From Sulfurimonas sp. (GTDB taxonomy: Bacteria > Campylobacterota > Campylobacteria > Campylobacterales > Sulfurimonadaceae), in assembly GCA_027071075.1 (NCBI GenBank), contig JALSUU010000072.1, positions 1-37,262 on the forward strand: a stretch of 37,262 nucleotides of DNA, read 5' to 3'. Positions 13,774-20,927 of this stretch are shown here, in pieces. The position numbers were made by a program, and so were the translations under genes. Numbering within the stretch: the first letter of the stretch is position 1; each line of letters starts with the position of its first letter. Below the pieces are notes generated by a model. It made no database searches. It saw only the letters and a list, made by a program, of their open reading frames with translations, and was not told the origin of the DNA.

Positions 13774-16700
13774 ATGTATTTACAAAGTAGAAGAACATTT
13801 TTAAAAGGTGCTGCATTCAGTGTTGCTGGTGTAGCTATTGCTAAGGGAGTTTTTGCAACAGATGCTGTCGCAAAGTCTGTTAGTGAAAGTAAGTTTACTA
13901 ATACTCCTGATACAATTTCATTTTATCCAGATGTAAAAGAGTGGAATAGTTTTAAAGAGTTAGATGGTACTGACTGGAAGCGTGGTGGTATTGAACGCCA
14001 TGGTGTTCGTAGTGAATCTAATCCTGATGGTATCCAAGTAAATGACTATACAATCGTTCCTACAGTTTGTTCAAACTGTGAAGCTGGTTGTGGTCTTACT
14101 GCATGGGTTAATACAAATGAGTTTGAAAAAGGTATATTAACAGTTCGTAAATATATGGGTAACCCACTTCATACGGGTTCTCGTGGTAGAAACTGTGCAA
14201 AAGGGTATGCTGTAACTTCTCAAATGTACGATCCAGATCGTATTCCATTCCCAATCAAGCGTGCACCAGGTTCTAAGCGTGGTGAAGGTAAGTGGGTTCG
14301 TGTTACTTGGGATGAGGCTATGGCTGCAATCGGTAAGAAAATGCACGACACACTTGCAAAAGGTGATGAAGTTTCTAAAAAGTCTATCATGTACCATGTT
14401 GGTCGTCCAAATGAAAATGGTTTTGGTCCTCGTGTACCACAATCATTAGGTATTGATGGGTATAACTCACACACAAACATCTGTTCAGCAGGTGCTCGTG
14501 AAGGTACTATACAGTGGGCAAATGATGATAGAAACTCTCCAGATTGGGGAAATGCAGATTTAATCTTCTTACAATCATCTCATGCAGCAGATGCAGGTCA
14601 CTACTTCCAACAATCAGCTGGTTTAATCGCTGATTCTAGAAAGCGTGGTGCAAAAATGGTTGTTATTGACCCTCGTATGTCTAACTCTGCAGGTATGGCT
14701 GACTTATGGATTCCTGCATGGCCAGGAACCGAAGCGGCACTTTACCTTTATTTAGCAAACCGTATCTTCCATGAAAAGAAAAAAGATGGTTCAGATATAG
14801 TAGACCATGAATATGTAAAAGAGTGGATGAACTGGGATAGATTGATGGCAAATAAAGCTTATCTTAAAAAGATGGTTGGATATGGCTATATTTCTAAAAT
14901 GCCAAGAGATGATTCTTATGAGTCATTTATTGAGTTAGCACAAGAGCTCTATTCCCCATATACTAAAGAGTTTGTAGTTAAAGAGTGTAAGCTTGAAGGG
15001 ATGGAGTATAAATTAGATGAGTTATGGGAACTTTTTGTTCCTGCTGGTGCTAAGATAGCATCTTATCTATGGCGTGCCGGAGCAATTGGTCACCGTGGTG
15101 GTTGGATGAATACTCGTGCTGGTTTCTTACCTCTTGCTCTTGTTGGAGCTATGCGTGGTGATATCGGTGGTGTTGGTATGCACCACTGGCATGAGATTTC
15201 AGTTGCTGGTAAAGGTGATAAAGCTACTGTAGCTGGGGAGCACCCTGCCAAAACTGATGCATGGAATGAAATTGCTTGGCCACCTGAGTATCCAATAGCA
15301 ACTTATGAGATGGGCTTTATGATGCCTCAACTTATGATGGATGATGAGTGGCATGCAAAATGGACAAAGCGTGGTCTTAAGATTCCTAAATCTATGGCTG
15401 TATATGTTCCAAGAATGCACAATCCACTTTGGATTAATCCAGATGGATTTAGATGGATGGAAGCTCTTAAACGCGAAGACAAATTTGAATTAACATTCAA
15501 TTTATCTCCAACTTGGTCTGAGACTAACTGGTACTGTGATTATGTACTTCCTGTTGGACTTGCTGGTGAGAGAAATGATCAACAATCAACTCCATCTAAA
15601 CCAGAGCAAAGAATTGAGTTCCGTCAAGCGGTTCTTCGTGTAGCAGCTGAAAAGATGGGCTGGAAAGCAAAAGATCCAACTCGTGCTACTCTTGAAGCAC
15701 ATATGAAGTTTGGTCTTGGTGAAGTATGGGAAGAGTCAGAGTTCTGGCCTAACCTTATCATGCACCATGTAGATGCAGATGGTAGCCTTGGTGTTGCAAA
15801 ATACTGGGCAAGTAAAAAAGACCCATCTCGTTGTGTTACTGTTCCTGAATGGTTTGACACAGCTATGAGTCTTTTACCAAAACTGAATGATGCAGCACAT
15901 AAGATGTATCCAGAAGAAGAGTATCCAGTATATAGCTATATGAGAGATCATGGTGCTTGGACTGAGAAAACTGATGTTTATAAACCTCAAGAAGAGGAAC
16001 TTAAAGTTGATAGAGAGTATGTATATGCTCATGGACACAAGTTTCCAAGACATGAAGTTGAAAAAGATGAGTTTGGTGCATTATGGGTTCAAGAGGGAGA
16101 TTTCAAAAAATCTATTGGTATCATAAAAGATAATAAAGTACTTGCTGGTTTCCATACTTTAAGTAAAAAACTTGAGTTCTTCTCTGAGTGGTTAGCTGAT
16201 GAGTGGAAATGGCCTGAGTATGCTATTCCTATCTATCCAAGAACTGATGCTGAAAATGATAAGATGGTACATCTAGTAACACAGGTACACCATAAACATA
16301 TGCATGCAGAAAATGAATTTGCACTGAACACTATTTATCGTTTACCATACAATATTCATACGCGTTCTGTAAACTCTAAACACCTTATGGAGATTTCACA
16401 AAACCATAATCCTGTTTGGATTTACACAAAAGATGCTGAAAAACTTGGTATTAAGCGTGGTGATGCAATAAAAGTACAAATTCAAGATACTTTAACGGGT
16501 ATTAAGAGTGGTTACTTTATCGCTATGGCTGTACCAACTGAAGCAACTCGCCCAGGTGTTTTAGCGTGTTCACACCATGCTGGTCGTTGGAAACTTAAAG
16601 ATGCTGTTAATATTCCAGGATTTGAACACCCACTTGGTATTATGAGTCTTGGTTCACCTAAAGTGGATATGACAAATGATGGTAAAGTTGGAACTATGAC

Positions 16701-17064
16701 AACTACTGAGGGAATTAAGCCTCACGAAGCATGGCAGTTTAAAGAGTACAATAAAGATTTAGATGATATCTGGTGGAATGGTTTAAGTGGTGCATGGCAA
16801 AATGCTGTTGCTCCTTGTCACCCAGATCCAATTGCGGGTAACCACGGTTGGCATCAAAAAGTTATTATCACTAAAGCAGGTGCTGATGATAAGATTGGTG
16901 ATATTAGTGTAAACTATGAAAACAACTTCAAAGTTTATCAAGGATGGAGAGATCAGTTGACTCGTCCACTGAACGCATCTGATAAACTTCGTCGTCCGTA
17001 CCATATTAAACGCCCAGTTAAACCAAGCCAAAAAGCTTATAGAGTTAACATAAAAGACGTTTAG
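13774..17064 (+). CDS. Tat-exported molybdopterin oxidoreductase catalytic subunit (Psr/Soe/Ttr class)
   Basis: The 1096-aa protein is a DMSO-reductase family enzyme. A Tat signal SRRTFLKG (5-12) with a short hydrophobic stretch directs it to the periplasm. The N-terminal [4Fe-4S] site is C99-C102-C106-C141 (CSNCEAGC ... NCAKG). In YNSHTNICSAGAREGT, C237 occupies the position of the molybdenum-ligating cysteine, as in polysulfide, thiosulfate and tetrathionate reductases. The central MPT domains and C-terminal dinucleotide-binding domain (from about 860) are complete. It is far longer than Wolinella PsrA (about 765 aa); a C-terminal block with PCHPDPIAGNHGWHQKV and VYQGWRDQLTRP resembles what I recall of SoeA-type sulfite dehydrogenases and long Psr-like proteins. 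So polysulfide, tetrathionate or sulfite are candidate substrates; direction is unresolved. Confidence 0.88.
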   Translation: MYLQSRRTFLKGAAFSVAGVAIAKGVFATDAVAKSVSESKFTNTPDTISFYPDVKEWNSFKELDGTDWKRGGIERHGVRSESNPDGIQVNDYTIVPTVCSNCEAGCGLTAWVNTNEFEKGILTVRKYMGNPLHTGSRGRNCAKGYAVTSQMYDPDRIPFPIKRAPGSKRGEGKWVRVTWDEAMAAIGKKMHDTLAKGDEVSKKSIMYHVGRPNENGFGPRVPQSLGIDGYNSHTNICSAGAREGTIQWANDDRNSPDWGNADLIFLQSSHAADAGHYFQQSAGLIADSRKRGAKMVVIDPRMSNSAGMADLWIPAWPGTEAALYLYLANRIFHEKKKDGSDIVDHEYVKEWMNWDRLMANKAYLKKMVGYGYISKMPRDDSYESFIELAQELYSPYTKEFVVKECKLEGMEYKLDELWELFVPAGAKIASYLWRAGAIGHRGGWMNTRAGFLPLALVGAMRGDIGGVGMHHWHEISVAGKGDKATVAGEHPAKTDAWNEIAWPPEYPIATYEMGFMMPQLMMDDEWHAKWTKRGLKIPKSMAVYVPRMHNPLWINPDGFRWMEALKREDKFELTFNLSPTWSETNWYCDYVLPVGLAGERNDQQSTPSKPEQRIEFRQAVLRVAAEKMGWKAKDPTRATLEAHMKFGLGEVWEESEFWPNLIMHHVDADGSLGVAKYWASKKDPSRCVTVPEWFDTAMSLLPKLNDAAHKMYPEEEYPVYSYMRDHGAWTEKTDVYKPQEEELKVDREYVYAHGHKFPRHEVEKDEFGALWVQEGDFKKSIGIIKDNKVLAGFHTLSKKLEFFSEWLADEWKWPEYAIPIYPRTDAENDKMVHLVTQVHHKHMHAENEFALNTIYRLPYNIHTRSVNSKHLMEISQNHNPVWIYTKDAEKLGIKRGDAIKVQIQDTLTGIKSGYFIAMAVPTEATRPGVLACSHHAGRWKLKDAVNIPGFEHPLGIMSLGSPKVDMTNDGKVGTMTTTEGIKPHEAWQFKEYNKDLDDIWWNGLSGAWQNAVAPCHPDPIAGNHGWHQKVIITKAGADDKIGDISVNYENNFKVYQGWRDQLTRPLNASDKLRRPYHIKRPVKPSQKAYRVNIKDV

Positions 17065-17071
17065 TCTAAAA

Positions 17072-17101
17072 AGTAAAGCACACTTAAAGTGCTGCTTTAC
17101 T
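17072..17101 (+). terminator. Stem-loop inside the operon, after the catalytic subunit gene
   Basis: AGTAAAGC (17072-17079) and GCTTTACT (17094-17101) pair over 8 bp, with an inner CACT/AGTG pairing, followed by ATATTTCT. It starts 7 nt after the catalytic subunit's stop, and the next gene starts at 17148. It is probably an attenuating terminator or mRNA-stabilising structure that lowers expression of the maturation genes relative to the structural genes. Confidence 0.6.
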
Positions 17102-17147
17102 ATATTTCTACATACAAAATATTTTCCATAATTAAGGTATACAATTA

Positions 17148-17798
17148 ATGAATAATGATTTAAAACAAGAACAGATTGCGCGTATCAATTTTTATGCACT
17201 ACTTTCAAGATTAGTGATGAGTGAAGTAGACGAAGGGCTATTAAAATCAATAGAAGAAGATGAGAATATGCTTTCATTTTTTCCAACTTACAAAGATTGG
17301 GATAGAAGAGCTAATATGAATAGAGAAGATTTAATTCAAAAATATCTTAATGTTGATTTTACTAACCTTTTTTTACTCCACCTAGTTCCTTATGAATCAT
17401 TTTATATGAGAGAAGATCAAATGATGGAAACAGGTGGTGATAATCCAGTACAACAAATTTTTTCTGAGCTAGATTTTAGGGTTGAACTTGATAAAGCACG
17501 CGTTATGAGTGCTGATCACATTGGTATTGAGTTAGAGTTTATGTATATGCTATGCGATTCCGAATTGAAAGCACTCGAAGATGGAGATCTTGAAGCAGCA
17601 GAAAATATAGCAAGAATTCAGTATGGATTTTTAAATGAGCATATTATGCAGTGGGCGCCTATGTATCTATTGAATGTAAAAAGTGAAGCTGGAACAGCAT
17701 TTTATTATGATGTTGCAGATTTAGCATTGGAGTTTATTATGAGCGATTATGAGTATGCTACGCAACTAAAAAATAGTGGATACAAATACGAAATATGA
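17148..17798 (+). CDS. TorD/DmsD-family chaperone for the molybdoenzyme
   Basis: A 216-aa all-helical cytoplasmic protein. The hallmarks of the TorD family are visible: an N-terminal RINFYALLSRLVMSEVD, the middle VPYESFYMRED and the DHIGIELEFMYMLC helix (approximately residues 121-135). Such proteins bind the Tat signal of a particular molybdoenzyme, hold it for cofactor loading and release it to the Tat translocon. The neighbouring Tat-signalled catalytic subunit is its obvious client. No membrane segment or cysteine cluster is present. An ATGA overlap joins it to the polyferredoxin gene. The 83-nt gap before it contains a stem-loop. Confidence 0.88.
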   Translation: MNNDLKQEQIARINFYALLSRLVMSEVDEGLLKSIEEDENMLSFFPTYKDWDRRANMNREDLIQKYLNVDFTNLFLLHLVPYESFYMREDQMMETGGDNPVQQIFSELDFRVELDKARVMSADHIGIELEFMYMLCDSELKALEDGDLEAAENIARIQYGFLNEHIMQWAPMYLLNVKSEAGTAFYYDVADLALEFIMSDYEYATQLKNSGYKYEI

Positions 17799-18895
17799 GT
17801 CTTTTAACGCTAGATATTTCAAAATGTGTACATACCTCTAATAAATTTGCTATCTGCGATAAGTGTGTAGATGTTTGTCCTGTAGAAACAATCAAACTAC
17901 AAGATTCACAAATATCTTTTACTCCTAGTGAGTGTGTAGGTTGTGGTGGATGTGGTGCAGCTTGTCCAACTGCTGCTTATTCACTAGATACTTTTAAACC
18001 TATTAACTATATTTTTCAGTTTTTAGAATTTGATAATGAAGTCTTAACCTGTAAAGATGAAGAGTTACCCTGTATTGCATCATTGAGTGTTGAAGAGCTT
18101 TTATCTATGGCACTGATTTCGCAAAAAAAGATAGTACTTGATATTGGTCCATGTGCTGAGTGCCCAATAGCATCTACAAATTTAGCAATCATAAAAGAGA
18201 GAGCCGAAGAGGTTAACTTTTTATTAGAAGCGATGATGCAAGAAAAAGTGTTAAAGGTAGAGACGCTTAATCATATCCTTAAGAGTGAAAAAGCAGGACT
18301 TAGTCGTCGAAAATTACTCTCTAAAGAGGGTGTAAAATCTGCTTTAAGCATAAAAGAGCAGTTGCAAAATGAAGTAAAAGCAAGTGATACTACTACAAAA
18401 GAGCATCATGTAAGTGCTCAAGATATAGCGAAAATAAAAGAGAAAAAGCTTCCAGATAGAAGAAGTCTTCTTTTAATGGCGATGAAGCGTGCTTCAGTTC
18501 CAGAACAGTTTCACACTATTGATATAGAGGATATATCATTTATCTCTCAAAAAAATCTTGATGAAGAGACATGTACAAATTGTCAAATGTGTTATAGAAT
18601 TTGTCCGACAGGAGCACTCAGCTCTGATAGTCGGGCGAGTATGATTAACTTTAATCCATTGGCATGTGTTCAGTGTCATAGCTGTCATGATGTTTGTGAA
18701 CCTGATGCATTAACCTTGAGAAAAACATTTTCATTAAGTAACTTTTTTGATCCAAAAATAGAGACTTTAGTAAGGTTTACTATTAAGCGATGTGATGAGT
18801 GTGGAAACTTTTTCACCTATCGTGGTGGGGAGATGATGTGTGATCGTTGTAGAGTTGAAGAGGAAGAAGCAAAAGAGTTATGGGGGATTTCATGA
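17795..18895 (+). CDS. Polyferredoxin with four or five Fe-S sites and a C-terminal zinc ribbon
   Basis: A 366-aa protein without signal peptide. N-terminal cysteines make two ferredoxin sites: C11/C21-C24-C28 and C47-C50-C53-C57. A central set C86, C93, C120, C123 (ELPCIAS ... DIGPCAECP) could hold another cluster. The C-terminal pair is C260-C263-C266-C270 and C291-C294-C297-C301. A zinc-ribbon-like C333-C336 / C349-C352 ends the protein. Between the halves, LSRRKLLSKEG (169-179) resembles a Tat twin-arginine box although it is internal. It is related to NapF-like accessory ferredoxins and likely feeds electrons to, or matures, the molybdoenzyme in the cytoplasm; the exact role is not known. 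It overlaps both neighbours by 4 nt. Confidence 0.82.
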   Translation: MSLLTLDISKCVHTSNKFAICDKCVDVCPVETIKLQDSQISFTPSECVGCGGCGAACPTAAYSLDTFKPINYIFQFLEFDNEVLTCKDEELPCIASLSVEELLSMALISQKKIVLDIGPCAECPIASTNLAIIKERAEEVNFLLEAMMQEKVLKVETLNHILKSEKAGLSRRKLLSKEGVKSALSIKEQLQNEVKASDTTTKEHHVSAQDIAKIKEKKLPDRRSLLLMAMKRASVPEQFHTIDIEDISFISQKNLDEETCTNCQMCYRICPTGALSSDSRASMINFNPLACVQCHSCHDVCEPDALTLRKTFSLSNFFDPKIETLVRFTIKRCDECGNFFTYRGGEMMCDRCRVEEEEAKELWGIS

Positions 18896-19326
18896 GTGAG
18901 CAAAGAGATGATATAGAGACAATGAATGCAGATGATTCTATACACAACAAAACAAAATTATTTGGTTTAATAGCGGAACATGCAAGTCCAAATAGACTTT
19001 TTGTTATGTTAAACAAAGAGATTAAACTGCATAATGCAGATGCAATGATGATACCCATGAATATACGAGAGGATGATTTTTTCTTTACACTTTCAAATAT
19101 GAAAAAATCACATGTGAATGGAGCATATATAGCACAAGAGTATCAAGAGCGTGCTGTTGAACTTTTAGATGAAGCAGATGAGTTTGTCCAAGTTTACAAT
19201 AAATGTGATTTTGTTATTCGCCTAGGTGAAAAACTTATAGGAACTTATTTAGGAAAAAATGGTGTGTTAGAGGGTGAATCTTTAGCAGAAGAAATATTTA
19301 AAAATTATATACAAGAGAGAAATTAA
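18892..19326 (+). CDS. Small protein resembling a shikimate dehydrogenase N-domain without catalytic residues
   Basis: The 144-aa cytoplasmic protein has an order of elements that parallels the substrate-binding domain of AroE. TKLFGLIAEHASPNRLF fits the first strand and helix; NADAMMIPMNIREDDFFFTL fits the second strand with the EDL helix; SHVNGAYIAQEYQERAVELLDEAD fits the G-x-NVTxPxK segment; and LGEKLIGTYLG fits G-x-L-x-G-x-N-T-D-G. The key residues are altered: no SxSP serine pair, no catalytic lysine and no NTD aspartate, and no NADP domain follows. The match is my own pattern reading. The start ATG 18892 overlaps the previous stop (ATGA) with GGGGGA upstream; ATG 18880 is less likely. 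It may bind a small ligand or assist maturation; unknown. Confidence 0.7.
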   Translation: MSEQRDDIETMNADDSIHNKTKLFGLIAEHASPNRLFVMLNKEIKLHNADAMMIPMNIREDDFFFTLSNMKKSHVNGAYIAQEYQERAVELLDEADEFVQVYNKCDFVIRLGEKLIGTYLGKNGVLEGESLAEEIFKNYIQERN

Positions 19327-19327
19327 G

Positions 19328-19789
19328 ATGGATATGAAAGACTTAAACGAATTTAGAAATGAATTTGAAGCAATGCAACAACAGGCTATGCAAGGTGCAT
19401 GTGCTGATGGAAGTTGTATAGAAGATGATGACTATGAAGATTATCCTGACTATTTACGCGCTATATATTCAGAAATTATGCCCCCATTTAAATCAGGTAT
19501 TACAATTTCGCGTTGGGACCTAAAGAGAATGGCAGCACAACTTGATGAGTCGTTTGCACTTGATGTACGAGAGAGAATGTTCAAAAACTTTATGCAGTGG
19601 GTAGCTACACCTGCAGATATGCAAGCTGTAATTGGTGAGTTTAAAAATCTTATGGATATGAAATGTGATATTTATCGTGAATACTCAGAACGATATCCAT
19701 CAACAAAAGAGATTTTTGATACTAAAATCGAAAAAGCAGATAAAGCAAAAAAATATCTTGATAAAGTATATGTAGAGTTTTTTACTTAA
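19328..19789 (+). CDS. Acidic helical protein of unknown function, last gene of the molybdoenzyme operon
   Basis: A 153-aa protein beginning one nucleotide after the previous stop. It is acidic and predicted to be mostly alpha-helical. A short stretch MQGACADGSCIEDDDYEDYP holds its only N-terminal cysteine pair, C25 and C30, followed by an aspartate and tyrosine rich patch. There are no membrane segments and no signal peptide. I do not recognise it. The position after a chaperone, a ferredoxin and the AroE-like protein suggests a role in assembly or regulation of the enzyme; that is inference from context only. Its 3' end overlaps batD on the other strand by 8 nt. Confidence 0.65.
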   Translation: MDMKDLNEFRNEFEAMQQQAMQGACADGSCIEDDDYEDYPDYLRAIYSEIMPPFKSGITISRWDLKRMAAQLDESFALDVRERMFKNFMQWVATPADMQAVIGEFKNLMDMKCDIYREYSERYPSTKEIFDTKIEKADKAKKYLDKVYVEFFT

Positions 19790-20927
19790 ACTTTTTGATT
19801 ATCTCAGCCTTAATCTCTTTAAGGCTAGTAGATGTTTTTTTATATTCCATTTGTTCTAAAGTATCAATAAATTCTTTGATATCTTGAGTACTATACTTAT
19901 GGAGTAGTAGAAGTGTTAGTGCTTGTACTGATTCTGCATTTTGTATATCTTCAAACTTTTTTCTTCTCTTTTTAAATGAAAAATTACTGCTTACTTTTGC
20001 AGTTAAAAAACCTGCAAAAAATATGATAGAAGCGATAAAAATGTTTTTATAAAGTGTGAAATCTATAGACTTCTCTTGTGGAAATTCTTCTGTATCTACA
20101 AGCGTACTGATATCTACTTTTGTAACTTTAATATTTCTTGCTGGCTCTTGGAGTGTATAGTAGATTTTTTTACTAGGAGAGTAGGCTTTTAGCTTCACAG
20201 CAGGAATAGTAAAGTTATCTTTTGCTGTAAAAGCATAAGTGTACTCTTTTTTGATTATATAGCCTTCTTGTGTTATTTTTTTCATTGCATCATGAATGTT
20301 AGTAAAAAGAGAAATATTTTGAGATGTTTTTTGAAACAGACTAGAATTGTTGACATCATATCCTTTACCAACAAGTAAATAATGCACATTTATATCCTCA
20401 AATTCTGAAATAGTTGTTTTGTCTATTGTCGAAGTTAATCGAAAGTCACCTACTAAATCTACTTGATGTGCTAGACTCTTTACCTCTATGTTCAAAGGTT
20501 TTAGCATTATTTTTGTATCGTAAGTACTTATTGCTACACTATTGTCATGATCATCAACATAACTCTGTTTTATAGCCTGATCGCTAGCCGTTTTTATAAT
20601 AAAATCAAAATTAATATGTAAGTTTTTGGCTTGAAGAGGAAAAAGTAGATAGGTAAATGTAACGGAAGAATCATGGTACTTACTATCATTTATCTTTTTT
20701 TGCAATAGTGTAATAGTATACTCTTTACTTTTATGCGGTGTGAGAGAAAAAAACATATGGTCAGTGTGATCTTTTTGATGTGCCACAAAGGTAATAACTA
20801 TTGGCTCCTTTACAAAGGCTACTGTTTTGTTTGTTTTAAGCGCATAGGATGCGAGAGAACTTTGTGCATAGCTAGAGGCAGATAAAAGTAGTAGAGTAAA
20901 GAGTATTTTACCAAGGGTGGATTTCAT
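19782..20927 (-). CDS. batD: BatD-like envelope protein
   Basis: The 381-aa protein has a signal peptide (cut near residue 21, SSYA|QS) and a large beta-rich periplasmic part with Ig-like repeats (FVKEPIVITFVAHQKD; ISEFEDINVHYLLVGKGYDV). One membrane helix lies at about 294-312 (NIFIASIIFFAGFLTAKV), and a helical cytoplasmic tail follows. That layout matches BatD of Bat (aerotolerance) operons. Its function in the Bat complex is not defined; a scaffold for the VWA proteins in the inner membrane is the usual proposal. It overlaps the upstream BatB-BatC gene by 20 nt and is the last gene of the minus-strand operon. Confidence 0.75.
   Translation of the reverse strand: MKSTLGKILFTLLLLSASSYAQSSLASYALKTNKTVAFVKEPIVITFVAHQKDHTDHMFFSLTPHKSKEYTITLLQKKINDSKYHDSSVTFTYLLFPLQAKNLHINFDFIIKTASDQAIKQSYVDDHDNSVAISTYDTKIMLKPLNIEVKSLAHQVDLVGDFRLTSTIDKTTISEFEDINVHYLLVGKGYDVNNSSLFQKTSQNISLFTNIHDAMKKITQEGYIIKKEYTYAFTAKDNFTIPAVKLKAYSPSKKIYYTLQEPARNIKVTKVDISTLVDTEEFPQEKSIDFTLYKNIFIASIIFFAGFLTAKVSSNFSFKKRRKKFEDIQNAESVQALTLLLLHKYSTQDIKEFIDTLEQMEYKKTSTSLKEIKAEIIKKFK
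19806..19826 (+). terminator. Stem-loop at the convergent end of the molybdoenzyme and bat operons
   Basis: AGCCTTAA (19806-19813) and TTAAGGCT (19819-19826) form an 8-bp stem with a 5-nt loop, 17 nt past the plus-strand stop and inside the last codons of batD. On the plus strand a T run (GTTTTTTT) follows 8 nt later. It may terminate the plus-strand operon while being coding on the minus strand. Confidence 0.45.

Noticed and set aside
14137-14442. 101-aa reading frame antisense to the catalytic subunit gene
   Set aside because: It lies within a clear molybdoenzyme coding region, has a low-information composition (threonine and tryptophan runs) and no start signals.
16783-17031. 82-aa antisense frame near the end of the molybdoenzyme gene
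   Set aside because: Fully contained in conserved coding sequence on the other strand, with no ribosome site.
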